Assembly: GCF_963678635.1 (NCBI RefSeq)
Contig: NC_087069.1
Location: 23,672,303 to 23,736,302 of the forward strand
Reading direction: 5' to 3'
Length of the DNA: 64,000 nt
Source: Symsagittifera roscoffensis
Lineage: Eukaryota > Xenacoelomorpha > Acoela > Convolutidae
Part shown: piece after piece, positions 9,357 through 21,518 of the stretch
Position numbering within the stretch: the first letter of the stretch is position 1
Layout: every line of letters starts with the position of its first letter
Notes under the pieces: generated by a model
The model's database searches: none
Told to the model about the DNA's origin: nothing
Seen by the model: only the letters and a program-made list of their open reading frames with translations
Translations under genes and position numbers: made by a program

Positions 9357-9362
9357 AATAAA
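9357..9362 (+). terminator. AATAAA polyadenylation signal
   Basis: AATAAA lies about 49 bases after the last stop of the Artemis-like frame. It fits a short 3' untranslated region. Confidence 0.5.
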
Positions 9363-9399
9363 TTCAACAAGAGAGTTAATTGCAATCATTATCTGGAGA

Positions 9400-9645
9400 A
9401 AATTTCAACAAACACACCAGACTAAGAATACCACAGTGAGCCATTAAGACAACAAAGACGCTTTGTCGAAGGAGGAGTTTTCGAAGGAAAGGATTCAGAA
9501 ACAGCCAAAACAGCCGAGGAGACAAATTTTTCAACAAAAAACCCAGACTATGAATACCATAAGGCGCAATGAAGACAACACAGACACTTTGTCGAAAGTG
9601 GAGATTTTGAGGAAAAGGATTCAGAAAAAAAAACAGAAAAATTGA
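9400..9645 (+). repeat. Tandem duplication, unit about 126 bases
   Basis: A segment with TTTCAACAAA, CCAGACTA.GAATACCA, GAAGACAACA.AGAC and CTTTGTCGAA repeats once, at about 9405 and 9531. The frame across it (9463-9645) is lysine/glutamine-rich (SKERIQKQPKQPRRQ) and may be no more than the reading of this A-rich duplication. Confidence 0.65.
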
Positions 9646-9817
9646 TCCAAATGTTCCTTAATATTTAAAAACAAAATTTTACTTTCCGTTCTGTATTTTT
9701 TAGTTACCGCTTCTATAAGTTTTTCTTTTCAGTTTTAATTAAACGAGGATTTTTAATCCAGTTTTCAGAAGATTTTTCAGTTTAGCTTTCAAAAAATACA
9801 ATCGAGCCGTCCTTTAT

Positions 9818-10060
9818 GTCGTCTCAAATGCTGATGAGTGCGATGATAATTTTTGAACCAACAAAACCATCTCATCTCAAATACTGATGAGTGCGATGAT
9901 AATTTCTGAACAATCTCATTTCAGATACTGATGAGTGACTTAGCTGCCAATTCAAATTGAATCATCTCATATCAAATACTGATGATGATTTTTTATGCAT
10001 AACTGAACCATCTCTTCTCAAATACTGATGAGTGACATATCTGCCCCCATTTCAAACATG
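9818..10060 (+). repeat. CTCAAATACTGATGAG tandem repeat
   Basis: There are five imperfect copies of a unit with core CATCTCAAATACTGATGAG(T), spaced about 45-75 bases. The core contains the reverse complement of TCAGTATTTGAGAT, which is found in the 2.8-3.2 kb minisatellite. Copies degrade after 10,040 into CCATTTCAAA-type repeats up to about 10,110. Confidence 0.75.
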
Positions 10061-10149
10061 AATTGCCATTTCAAATCCTGAACAGCCATTTCAAACCCAT
10101 TTCAAACCAAAACGAAAGATTTGACATCCGCAAAGTTAACTCATGTTTT

Positions 10150-10460
10150 AAGATTGGTTTGTGGATTCCGCTGACAACTGGATAAGTCTTTTTGCGTTCA
10201 AACTATGCGTTCCTACAGATAATAAATCAAATATTCCACCTCTAGCTTTTAATTGTTCATATGCAAGTTCAGAAATCAACAAAAATGCGGAATCCACTTA
10301 CAATTTGCGGAATCCGCTTACATTTCCGGATTCCGCATACAATCTTTGTTTGCGGATTCAACTTACATTTGCGGATTCCAATTACATTTTGCGGAATCCA
10401 CTCACAGTTGGGGAATCCAGAACAACTAGCTATATTTGCTTGTTGCGGAATCCGCAACAA
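10150..10460 (+). repeat. GCGGAATCC minisatellite, unit about 20-25 bases
   Basis: There are at least eight copies of GCGGAATCCACTTACA-like units, densest at 10,285-10,410, with outliers at about 10,164 and 10,525. The open frames here on both strands (10161-10514 plus, 10269-10460 minus) only read the repeat and are not genes. Confidence 0.85.
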
Positions 10461-10529
10461 AAGAATGTGCCGACAAAAATTACGTTACAGGTATATGTAA
10501 GCGGAAACCACTGAAGTTCAGTTTGTGGA

Positions 10530-11400
10530 ATCCACTTACATTTTGAAACATATTTTAAGACTTGTCTCTGAAATCCAGGACCATACAGACACAAAATTGT
10601 GCTTCTATTCAGTGCACAGTTTTTTTTTGAATTAAAATTTTTTTTGAGTGCTCTTATAGCTCTATACAAGGACAATTTTGCAAAGCAACAAACCGCGATT
10701 CCCTCACGGTGTGAAAAAATAAAAGTATTTTGAGTTTTTTAAGAAACCTCTATACGTTGTACTCAGAAACGGCGGGAAAAATCAATGTTGATCTCTTAAG
10801 ATGAGATCAGAAGCGACCACGTGGTTTGACCCTTCTGTTATGGGATGTTGGTAGGAAATTTTTATGGGATTTAATGGCAGTATGAGCGCAGCCTTGCGAA
10901 TAACACCCGGAACGGCGGCCGTAATGACGGAGGAAATTTTTTTTCAAGTTATTTGTATGAGAGTCATTTTTTTGCCTTTTATCGATAAATTTTATCAAAA
11001 ATTGGTTCTATTTTGATGAATTTACCCTAACAAACAGCTATCAGTAAGCATGCAATTTTTCGAACATAAAAATATTGAAAAAAAAACACACAAAACAGAA
11101 AAACTTTGATTCCCACACCACCTCTAGGATAGAGCAAAAATTTCATTCCCTAGCCGAAAAAAATATGCCCAAATTCTACTAATTTCTCTTTGATTTGATT
11201 GTTTTTTTTTCTTATCGATTTTCTTGGTAATTAGGCCTTTGTCATAGCTTGAGTTTGATGTCTTAGTTGCCTATTTCTTCTTGATTCTTGTTAATATTTT
11301 TGAAAAATTTACTTTTTTTTGAAAATAGTGAATCCGCTCACGGATTCTTTAATTTCTCCTTGAGGTGCTCGTCTTCCCAAGTAAATGTTAGCTAGCGACA
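10530..11400. other. Stretch without a supported gene
   Basis: AT-rich sequence with long T and A runs. Small open frames (10430-10675 and 10807-10998, minus) have no support. Nothing was recognised. Confidence 0.4.
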
Positions 11401-11429
11401 GCCTTTCAGTATAGTTTTTCCCCTATTCA

Positions 11430-12600
11430 TCAGTAACAAGTTTATCAGTTTGTTTTCAATTAGCAGAACTTTTGGAGAAGAGGGGCAAAATTTTCATTTT
11501 CATCAAGTTTGGCAAGGTGCGCTAATTTGCTCATAACTTTTTCAAAACTTAAGGTATCGATTTCAAATGGGTTTCATCAGGTTTTTCTTAATGATACCAA
11601 ATCTCGGTTATAACTTTTTAGAAGTACTAACATATTCCGTTTGTTTTTGTCAGTTGGCTAAACTTTTGAAGGCGGGGGTCAAAATGTTCATTTTTCGGTA
11701 TTTTGACAAGGTAGGCTCGTATGATAATATATATTTTTAAAACTAAACTTATCAACTCCAGACTTGGGTCATTAGATTGATTCTAATTAGGGAATACTCA
11801 CACTGCAACTGAATTTTCTCTGTGAGCAATATTTTCGATTACTACATCAAAAAATTTTACATTTTTTTAAAAAACTTTTGTAGCGCAGTTGTTTTTTTTA
11901 TAGTTGACGTTGACGCATCTAACTCAAAAGAGGTGAAATTTACGATTTCATTCATAGCTTCAAAACTGTGTGCCTGGTTTTTCCCAGTGGTCAATAATTT
12001 TAATTTTTACCTTAAAACGCTATATTTCAGCTAGTTTGGCGCAATTGTTGAGCGAGCTATTTTTTTTATATTTAACGATAACGGGTCGGGCTCGGAGTTA
12101 TCCTCTTTTTCAAAGCTTAAAATTTGTAAATTTGATTTTTCGCTATGGTAAATTTTTTGGCCATAATTTTGATTTGTACCTTAAAACTGTCACTTGCAGC
12201 TATTTTGGCACAATTGTTGAGCCTGCTCTTTTTTCTTATTATAAGGACTGGCCTCGATGAAGAGCAATTTTACTGTCTTGTTCAGGGCTTAAAAACTGTG
12301 TTTAGTTTTTTGATGAGACCAATATTTTTTGTTAAAACTTTGATTTGACAAATGATAATCAAAAAAGCTACAATTCAACAATTTAGGCGCAATTTTTGTG
12401 ATTGTTATTTCTTTCACTTAGCTTTAAGTGATCGGGATCATAGTCGACTGAAATTAACCGCCCTGTTGAGTTTCCAAAAACTGTTTTTTTTTTATATGAT
12501 CATTTTTTCGACCACAATTTTGATTTGTACCAGAAAAATAATTGTTTTAGGCTTTAATGCATGGAGTTAGCATGTTAAGGTTTTAAGCTCAACTATGAAT
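11430..12600 (+). repeat. Highly diverged tandem repeat, unit about 170-190 bases
   Basis: Anchors recur at about 170-190 base steps. CAGTTGGCTAAACTTTTGAAG at about 11,652 matches ATTAGCAGAACTTTTGGAGAAG at about 11,460. Further on, AATTTTAATTTTTACCTTAAAAC (about 11,995), AATTTTGATTTGTACCTTAAAAC (about 12,165), a weaker copy near 12,335 and AATTTTGATTTGTACCAGAAAA (about 12,518) repeat. The unit differs from the satellite that starts near 12.9 kb. The short frames within it are leucine/phenylalanine-rich readings of T-runs. Confidence 0.65.
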
Positions 12601-12894
12601 TTAGGTAGTTTATTAAATATATTTTGGTCATATCATTACTACAGTTTACTTCTTCAGTTCTGCAATCGGTATTGAAACAAAATGGCAATTTTGAAATAGT
12701 GTTTTTTATAACAAATACTGAAATCCACCCAATTTCTGACGAACAGTTCATTAGGTTGAAAACACTTCAGCACAATTCGTCGAGGTGTCAACGCAATTCC
12801 ACCGGGAGTCGCACAATCGAAAAAAGTTTCAGTTCGTCGAAATGCCTAGATTGGCTGTCACCGGCCCTCGAAAATGGAAAAATCCTTAATCGAA
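12601..12894. other. Transition into the satellite array
   Basis: Non-repetitive AT-rich sequence. A plus-strand frame (12624-12929) crosses it, but I cannot support it as a gene. Confidence 0.35.
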
Positions 12895-15800
12895 ACTTAA
12901 TTTCGAAGAACAAGTGTTTCCAATTTTGACGGCACATGGCAGCCATGGTGGCCATCTTGGTGAACCCAATGTTTTTTTTGTTTTGTTAAACTACTGAGGT
13001 AGCGTTAAAACCAGGAGCAAATAAGCGCTGGGCTGTTTTCAACCTTTTGAACTCTTTGGTTTTCAGATTTTTTTACGATAATTAAACGTATGGTCCTCTT
13101 CTTGTTGAAACGTGTCAGACGCACCTAGATTGGCTCACAATCACACAAACACTTGTTAATAACACTCTTCGAGGAATGTGATATCTCTAGTAGGTGCGTT
13201 TGTAATAAAATTGTAGCTTCCCGTGGGTTGAAACTGCACCTTTCGAAGACGAGTAAGACAAAATTAGCGTTTTTCAGAACTTTTCAACCGTGATAATGAA
13301 ATTTATGGGGTTCTCTTCTTGTTGAAACAAACTAGACGCGCCTATAATGGCTCGCAATCGACTAGACACTAGTGGTTAACTTTCTCCGTGGAATCTCAGT
13401 TCTCTAGTAGGTAAAATGTAAAAAAATATATTGTTTTTTATCGTTGAACGATGCTACGCATTTTCGAAGGTCGAGTTTCCCCAATTTTGACAGCACAATG
13501 TTGGCATCTCGATTTTGAGGGCACCGTACTACTTGATTGTTTGGAACTGTTTTTTTAGCGTAGAAACTAGGAGTTAAAATGTGCTGGGGTGATTTGAACC
13601 TAATGTACATGTCGCCAGAAAATCGTTATGTTATTTGATTCTGTAAACCTTCTGTAGCGTTGGAACCGGAACAAACCCGCCGTTTTTTGCCTATTGAACT
13701 TCTCTTCCTAAACTCGTTATTGTTCCAATTTTTTTTAGTCGTGATAGTGAAATGTATGGGGTTTTGTTCTTGTCCAGACAAGTCAGATGCGCCTAAGATG
13801 GCTCTCAACTGTAGAGATAATAGTTGATAAACCTCTTCGAGGATTTTGTGTTACCATATAAGTCGCTTTATAAGACTGATGTTTTTCCGTGAATCGAAGA
13901 TACGCCTTTTCAAAGCAGAGTTTTCCTGTTTTCACGGGACTTGACAGCCAAAATACGACGAGCCCAATACTAAGTGATTGATTAAAATAAATGGGGTAGC
14001 GTTAGAAAAAGACGCAATATTGCGCTGTAAAGCATTTTAACCTCATAAATTTTTCGTCATTAAATTGGAGGTTTTATGAAAGTTTCAGTCGTAAAAATGA
14101 ATTGTATGGGTTTTCTTCTTTTTGAAACGAATCAGACGCGCCAAGAATGGCTCATAATCGACCAGACACTAGTGGTTAACTTTCTTCGTTGAATCTGAGT
14201 TATCTAGTAGGTCCGTTTCAAAAAAATTGTTGTTTTTTAATAGTGGGTCGATGCTACACATTTTCGAAGGCTGAGTTTTCCCATTTTGGTCGGCACAGTG
14301 TGGGCATCTCGAAGTGCAGAGTTTTACTTGATTATGTGGAACTACTAGTTTAGCGTAAGAGCCAGGAGTTATTTTGCGCCTTGTGTTTTGAACCTAATGT
14401 ACTTGTCTTCAAAAAAACCGTGTGTAACCTGAGGTACTGTAGGAACCAGAAACAAAACAGCGATGGGGTATTTTTAACCTATTGAACTTCTCTTCATACA
14501 CTCGTTAGTTTTCCGATTTTTTAAGTCGTTATAGTGAAATGTAGGGGGTTTTGTTCTTTTTCAGTCAAATCAGATGCGCCTAAGATGACTCTTAAGAGTA
14601 GAGATCATATCTGAAATCACTCTTCGAGGATTTTGGTTTATCATATAGGTCCCTTTATAAAATTTGTTTTTCCGCGAATAGATGCTACACCTTCTCGATG
14701 CGCAACTTTTTCCTTTTTTGAGGGACTTGACAGCCAATTTGAGCATTTCGACGAGCCCAATACTAATTAATTAGTTAAATTATTTGAATTAGCGTTAGAA
14801 ATAAAAGCAAAATTGCGATGGGAAATATTTTAACCGGATGAACTTGTCGTCAATAATTCGGCGTTTTCAATTAACTTTCAACCGTGATAATGAATACACC
14901 TTCTCGGAGCACAAGTTTTTCAATTTTTTGACGGGACTTGACAGCCAGTTCGAGCATCTTGACAAGCCCGATACTAGTTGACTAATTAAAATAAATGGGG
15001 TAGCGTTATTAATGGAAGCAAAACTGCAGTGGGAAGGATTTTAACGTAAGGAACTTGTCGACATTAATTAGGCGGTTTTAAGAAATTTTCAATCGTGATA
15101 AGGAATTGTAGGGATTGTCTTCTTGTTGAAACAAATCGGACGCGCCAAGAATGGCTCGTAAGCCACCAGACAGTAGTGGTTAACACTTTTCGTGGAAACT
15201 GAGTTTTCTCTTTGATCCGTTACAATCAAAACTGTTGTTTTTTTTATCAAGGACCGATGCTACACAAGTTCGAAGGACGAGTTTCCCATTTTGGACGGCA
15301 CAATGTGGGAATCTCGAAGTGCACATTTTTACTTGATAAAATCGAATTACTAGTTTATCGTAGAAACCGGGAGTTAAAGTGCGCTGGGGTGATTTGAACC
15401 TAATGTACTTGTCGTCATTAAACCTACTGAGGTAGCCTTGGCACCAGGAACAAAACATCGATGGGATGTTTTTAACCTATTGAACTTCTCTTCATACACT
15501 CGTTAGTTTTCCAATTTTTTTAGTCGTGATAATGAAAGGCATGGGGTTTTGTTCTTTTTCAGCCAAGTCAGATGCGCCTAAGATGGCTCTTAACTGTAGA
15601 GATCATATCTGATAACACTTTTCGAGGATTTTGTATTATCATAAATGTCCCTTCATAAAACTGTTGTTTTTCCTTAAATCGATGCTACACCTTTTCGAAG
15701 CACCTGTTTTTCGTTTTTTTTCACGGGATTTGACCGGGAGTTAAAGTGCGCTGGGTTGATTTGAACCTAATGTACTTTTCGTCATTAAACCGTTAAGTTA

Positions 15801-17800
15801 TGTAAATCTGTAAACCAACTGAGGTAGCCTTGGTACCAGGAACAAAATAGCAATGGGATGTTTTTAACCTATTGAACTTCTCTTCATACACTCGTTTGTT
15901 TTCCGATTTTTTTTAGTTGAGATAGTGAAATGTATGGGGTTTTGTTCTTATTCAGTCAAGTCAGATGCTCCTAAGATGAATCTTAACTGTAGAGATCATA
16001 TCTGATAACACTCTTCGAGGATTTTGTGTTATCATACATGTCCCTTCATAAAACTGTTGTTTTTCCGTAAATTGATGCTTCACCTTCTCGGAGCACAAGT
16101 TTTCCCGATTTTGACGGGACTTGACAGTCAATTCGAGCATCTCAACGAGCCCGATACTAATTGATTAATTAAAATAAATGGGGTAGCGTTAGAAATAGAA
16201 GCAAAACTGCGGTGGGAAGGATTTTAACGTAAGGAGCTTGTCGAAAATAATTCGGCAGTTTTAAGAAATTTTCAGTCAGGATAACGAAATGTAGGGATTG
16301 TTTTCTTGTTGAAATAAATCGGACGCGCCAAGAATGGCTCCTAATCGACCAGACACTAGTGGTTAACACTCTTCGTGGAATCTGAGTTATCTAGTAGGTC
16401 CGTTACAAAAAAAAACTGTTTTTTTTATCGTGGATCGATGCTACACATTTTCGAAGGACGAGTCTCCCATTTTGGACGAAACAATGGGGGCATCTCGAAG
16501 GGCACAGTTTGACTTGATCATGTGGAAATATTAGTTTAGCGTATATACCAGGAGTTAAAGTAGTGCGCTGGGGTGATTTGAACTTAATGTACTTGTCGTT
16601 TTAAAATCATTATGTTATTTGATTCTGTAAATCTAAATAGGTAGTTTCAAAACCAGGAACAAAGGAGCGATGGGGTGTTTTTAACCTATTGAACTTCTCT
16701 TCATAAACTCGTTTGTTTTCCGAGTTTTGTTAGTCGTGATAGTGAAATGAATGGGGTTTTGTTCTTGTCCAAACAAACCAGATGCACCTAAGATGACTCT
16801 TAACTGTAGAGACCATATTTGATAACACTCTTCGAGATTTTTGGGTTATTATATAGGTCCTTTTTTGAAAATGTTGTTTTTCCGTTAATTCATGCCACAC
16901 CCCTTTTCGAATCACGAGTTTTCCTTTTTTGATGGGACTTGACAGCCAATGTGAGCATTTCGACGAGCTAAATTTTAATTGATTAATTAAACTAACTGGG
17001 GTAGCGTTAGAATTAGAAGCAATATTGCGCTGTAGAGGAATGTAACCTAAAGAATTTTTCGTCCTTAAATTGGCAATTTTATGAACTTTCCAGTCGTGAT
17101 AAGGAACTGTATGCGTTCTCTTCTTTTTGAAACGAATCAGACGCGCCAAGAATGGCTCGTAATCGACCAGACACTAGTGGTTAACACTCTTCATTGAATC
17201 TGAGTTATATAGTAGGTCCGTTTCAAAAGAATTGTTGTTTTTTTAATAGTGGATCGATGCTACACATTTTCGAAGGCTGAGTTTTCCCATTTTGGTCGGC
17301 ACAGTGTGGGGTAGCGTTAGAAATAGAAGCAAAACTGCGGTAGGAAGGATTTTAACGTAAGGAACATGTCGACATTAATTCAGTGGTTTTAATAAATTTT
17401 CAATCAAGATAACGAATTGCAGGGATTGTCTTCTTGTTGAAACAAATCGGACGCGCCAAGAATGGCTCGTAAGCCACCAGACAGTAGTGGTTAACACTTT
17501 TCGTGGAAACTGAGTTTTCTCTTTGATCCGTTACAATCAAAACTGTTGTTTTTTATCATGGACCGATGCTACACAAGTTCGAAGGACGAGTTTCCCATTT
17601 TGGACGGCACAATGTGGGAATCTCGAAGTGCACATTTTTACTTGATTATATGGAATTACTAGTTTATAGTAGAAACCGGGAGTTAAAGTGCGCTGGGGTG
17701 ATTTGAACCTAATGTACTTGTCATCATTAAAACTACTGAGGTAGCCTTGGCACCAGGAACAAAACATCGATGGGAGTGCCCAAAATGTCGAAGTGCCCAA
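12895..17800 (+). repeat. Satellite array, about 800-base dimeric organisation
   Basis: Diverged monomers share blocks such as GGTAGCGTT.GAACCAGGAG, AACTTGTCGTCATTAA, CAGACGCGCC.AGAATGGCTC, GACACTAGTGGTTAACACT, TTTTCGAAGGACGAGTTT and GACGGCACA. Using the ACGGCACA/ACGGGACTTGACA anchor, successive spacings alternate between about 355 bases (for example 13,934 to 14,289 and 16,120 to 16,474) and about 430-455 bases (13,486 to 13,934, 14,289 to 14,720 and 16,474 to 16,930). Together they form a dimer of about 800 bases. The long monomer contains an extra block of about 80-100 bases with GTTATTTGATTCTGTAAACC. Some units are internally deleted (14,720 to 14,932). Short open frames inside are shadows of the repeat. 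Confidence 0.85.
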
Positions 17801-20800
17801 AATTATTTGATTGTGTAAAACTACTGGGAATGGCGTATGATCCAGTAGTTAAAATGCGCTGGGAAGTTTTTAACCCAATGATCTTGTCGTCATGAAGTCG
17901 GCCGTTTTCAATTTTTTTTGATTCTTCATAATAGAACGTATGGGATTCTCTTCAAGTTAAAACGAGTCAGCTTCGCCTAGAGTGGGTTATACCCGTACAG
18001 ACACTCGCTCATAACACTCTTTGAGGAAATTGGGATTTTCAATAAGTCCTTCCTTAAAATATATATTTTCCTTTTTGGAAGGATATTACACATTTTCGAA
18101 GGACGAGTTTCTCCATTTATGACAGCACATGACAACAAATCCGTGCACGTGGAAGGGCTCATTTTTTAATTGATTAAGTAAATCTACTGAATTAACGTAG
18201 GAACCGTTAGTAAAACTGCGCCAGAAACTTTTTAACCTAATGAGCTTGTCGTCATTAAGTCGGTGGTTTTTCAGATTTTTTAGTCGTGTTATTGAAACGT
18301 CTAGGGTTCTTTTTTTTTTAAAAAAAAAAACGAGTCAAACGCTCCTAAAACGAATCAAAATATACAGAAACTTGTTGATAACAATCTCCGAGAAATTTCA
18401 GTAATGCAATTGAAGCGTTTATAAAAAAATTATTGTCTCTCCATTCGACCATTGCTACAATTTTTCGAAGGACAAGTTTTTCCATCGTCAACGGCACATG
18501 ACAACAATTTTACACATTATTTGATTGTGTAAAATGACTGGGAATGGTGTATAATCCAGTAGTTAAAATGCGCTGGGAAGTTTTTAACCCAATGATTTTG
18601 TCATCATTAAGTCGGTGGTTTTTCAAATTTTTTTAGTCGTGCTTTTGAAACATTTGGGGTTCTTTTTTTATTAAACGAGTCAAACGCTCCTAAAACGAAT
18701 TATAAAATACAAAAACTGGTTGATAACAATCTCCGATAAATTTGAGCCATGTAGTAGGTCCTGTTATATTGAAAATGTTGTTCTTTCCTTAAATCGATAC
18801 TATACATTTTCGAAGGACGAATTTTCTTAATTTTGACAAATCATCGTTTGGTCATATAAACCAAATGGAGAAGCGTTGTAACCAATAGCCAAAATGCGCT
18901 GGGGTGTTTTATACCTAATCGGTGTTTTTCAGAGTTCTTTTAATCGTGTTAATGAAACGTATGGGAGTTTTCTGCTTGATGAAACGATTCAGACGTGCCG
19001 AGAATGCTTCCAACAGTACAGACCTTAGTCAATAACACTCACCGAGAAATTTTAGTGATCCAATTGAACCGTTTATAAAAAAATATTGTCTCTTTGTTCG
19101 ATCATTGCTACAAATTTTCAAGAACGAGTTTTTCTATTGTCGACGACACATGACGAAAAAGTCGTGCATGTCGAAGTGCCCAAAGTTTTTTGATTATGTA
19201 AAACAACTGGGAATGGCGTATGATCCAGTAGTTAAAATACGCTGGGAATTTTTTAACCCAATGTACTTGTCGTCACGAAAATCGTTTTCAAATATATTTA
19301 AGTCTTCATGATAGAACGTATGGGATTCTCTTCAAGTTAAAACGAGTCAGTAAAATTGTGCCAGAAACTTTTTAACCTAATGAGCTTGTCGTCATTAAGT
19401 CGTTAATTTTCAGAATTTTTTAAAAGTTTTGATAATAGATTATAGGTATTCTCTTCAAGTTAAAACGATTCAGACGTGCCTAGAGTAGATCGACCTCGTA
19501 CAGACACTACTTCATATCATTCTTCAACGAAATTGGTCTGTTTAATAAGTCTCTCCTTAAAAAATTACTTTTTCCTTCTTGGAAGGATATTACACATTTT
19601 CGAAGGACGAGTTTCTCCATTTATGACGGCACATGACAACAAACCCGTACACGTGGAAGGGCTCAACTTTAATTCATTATGTAAATCTACTGAGGAAACG
19701 TAGGAACCGTTAGTAAAATTGTGCCAGAATTTTTTAAACCCAATGTACTTGTCGTCACGAAAACCGTTTTTCAAATAAATTTAAGTCTTCATGATAGAAC
19801 GAATGGGATTCTCTTCAAGTTAAAACGAATCAGTTTCGCCTAGAGTGGATTGTCCTGGTAGAGACACTAGTTCACAACATTCTTCAACGAAATGGTCTTT
19901 TTAATAAGTCTCTTCTTAAAAAAAATTACTTTTTCCTTCTTGGAAGGATATTACACATTTTCGAAGGACGAGTTTCTCCATTTATGACGGCACATGACAA
20001 CAAACCTGTACACGTGGAAGGGCTCAACTTTAAATTATTTTTAAAATTTACTGAGGAATTGTAGGAACCGTTAGTAAAATTGTGCCAGAAACTTTTTAAC
20101 CTAATGAGCTTGTCGCCATTAAGTCGGTAGTTTTCAGATTTTTTTTAAGTTTTGATAATAGAACGTAGGTATTCTCTTCAAGTTAAAACAATTCAGACGC
20201 GCCTAGAGAGGATCGACCTCGTACAGACACTAGTTCATAACATTCTTCAACGAACTTGGTCTTTTTAATAAGTCTCTCCTTCAAAAAATTACTTTTTCCT
20301 TCTTTGAAGGATATTACACATTATCGAAGGGCGAGTTTCTCCAATTATGACTGCACATGACAATAAACCCGTACACATGGAAGGGCTCAAGTTTAATTGA
20401 TTATGTAAATCTCCTGAGGAAACGTAAGAACCGTTAGTAAAATTGTGCCAGAAACTTTTTCACCCAATGTACTTGTCGTCACGAAAACCGTTTTCAAATA
20501 TCTTTAAGTCTTCATGATAGAACGTATGGGATTCTCTTCAAGTTAAAACGAGTCAGTTTCGCCTAGAGTAGATCATCCTCGAACAGACACTAAATCATAA
20601 CATTCTTCAACGAAATTGGTCTTTTTAATAAGTCTCTCCTTAAAAAAATTACTTTTTCCTTCTTGAAAGGATATTACACATTTTCGAAGGACGAGTTTCT
20701 CGATTTATGACGGCTTATGACAACAAACCCGTACACGTGGAAGGGCTCAACTTTAATTGATTATGTAAAACTACTGAGGAAACGTAGGAACCGTTAGTAA

Positions 20801-21325
20801 AATTGTGCCAGAAACTTTTTAACCTAATGAGCTTGTCGTCATTAAGTCGGTAGTTTTCAGAATTTTTTTTAAGTTTTGATAATAGATTGTAGGTATTCTT
20901 TTCAAGTTAAAACGATTCAGACGTGCCTAGAATGAATTGTAGTCGTACAGGCAGTAGTTCATAACGATTTCCAGGGAATCTGAGCTATATCATAAGTCTC
21001 TCCTTTGAAAGACTGTTGTTTCTCTCTTGGATCGATACTATCCACTTTCTAAGGACGAGTTTTTCTATCGTTGACGGCACATGACACAAAAACGCTTCAA
21101 TTTAAAAAAAGTCAGAGCGGCTAGAATGGATCGTAGTCAAATAGACACTAATTCAAAGGTTTCTTCAAGTATGTTTGTCAGTTTAATATGTTCTTCCTTA
21201 AAAAATTGTTTTTCTCTCCCCTGGATCGATACTACAAATTTTCGACGGTTGAGTTTTTCAATTGTTGACGGCACATGAGAACACATGCTGGCATGTCGAA
21301 AAATCCCAGTTTTCTCTGAATATGC
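17801..21325 (+). repeat. Satellite array, 361-base monomeric organisation
   Basis: This continues the same satellite family, but with the GACGGCACATGACAACAAAC anchor at about 19,626, 19,987, 20,348 and 20,709. The spacing is 361 bases each time. The units at 17,800-19,500 are more diverged and mixed. Monomers share TTCTCTTCAAGTTAAAACGA, GGAAGGATATTACACATTTT and GTGGAAGGGCTCAA. Confidence 0.88.
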
Positions 21326-21332
21326 GAGTACT

Positions 21333-21518
21333 ATTGTATCGTGTCCCGGATTGGGTCCATACTAGGGGGGCCTCGTCAAAAAAAGTGGTCCTTAATATTT
21401 TGGGGGACCCTATGCTAGGATTTTGTAAATGACAGAAATTTTCTGTCCAAAAAGCAGAAGAACCCCTATTTTGCATCTTGCTAAGCTCATCTTAACAATA
21501 AGGGACCCGATACAAAAC
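21333..21518. repeat. Possible short inverted-repeat element
   Basis: TTGTATCGTGTCCCGGATT near 21,333 faces AAGGGACCCGATACAAAA near 21,502 as imperfect terminal inverted repeats around a 185-base segment with several GGGGG/CCC runs. It could be a small non-autonomous transposon at the edge of the larger insert. No target-site duplication was verified. Confidence 0.3.

Noticed and set aside
9818-10060. CTGATGAG repeated five times, resembling the hammerhead ribozyme core
   Set aside because: The second essential core segment (GAAA followed by a paired stem and cleavage triplet) is missing at a suitable distance. The motif arises from the repeat unit itself.
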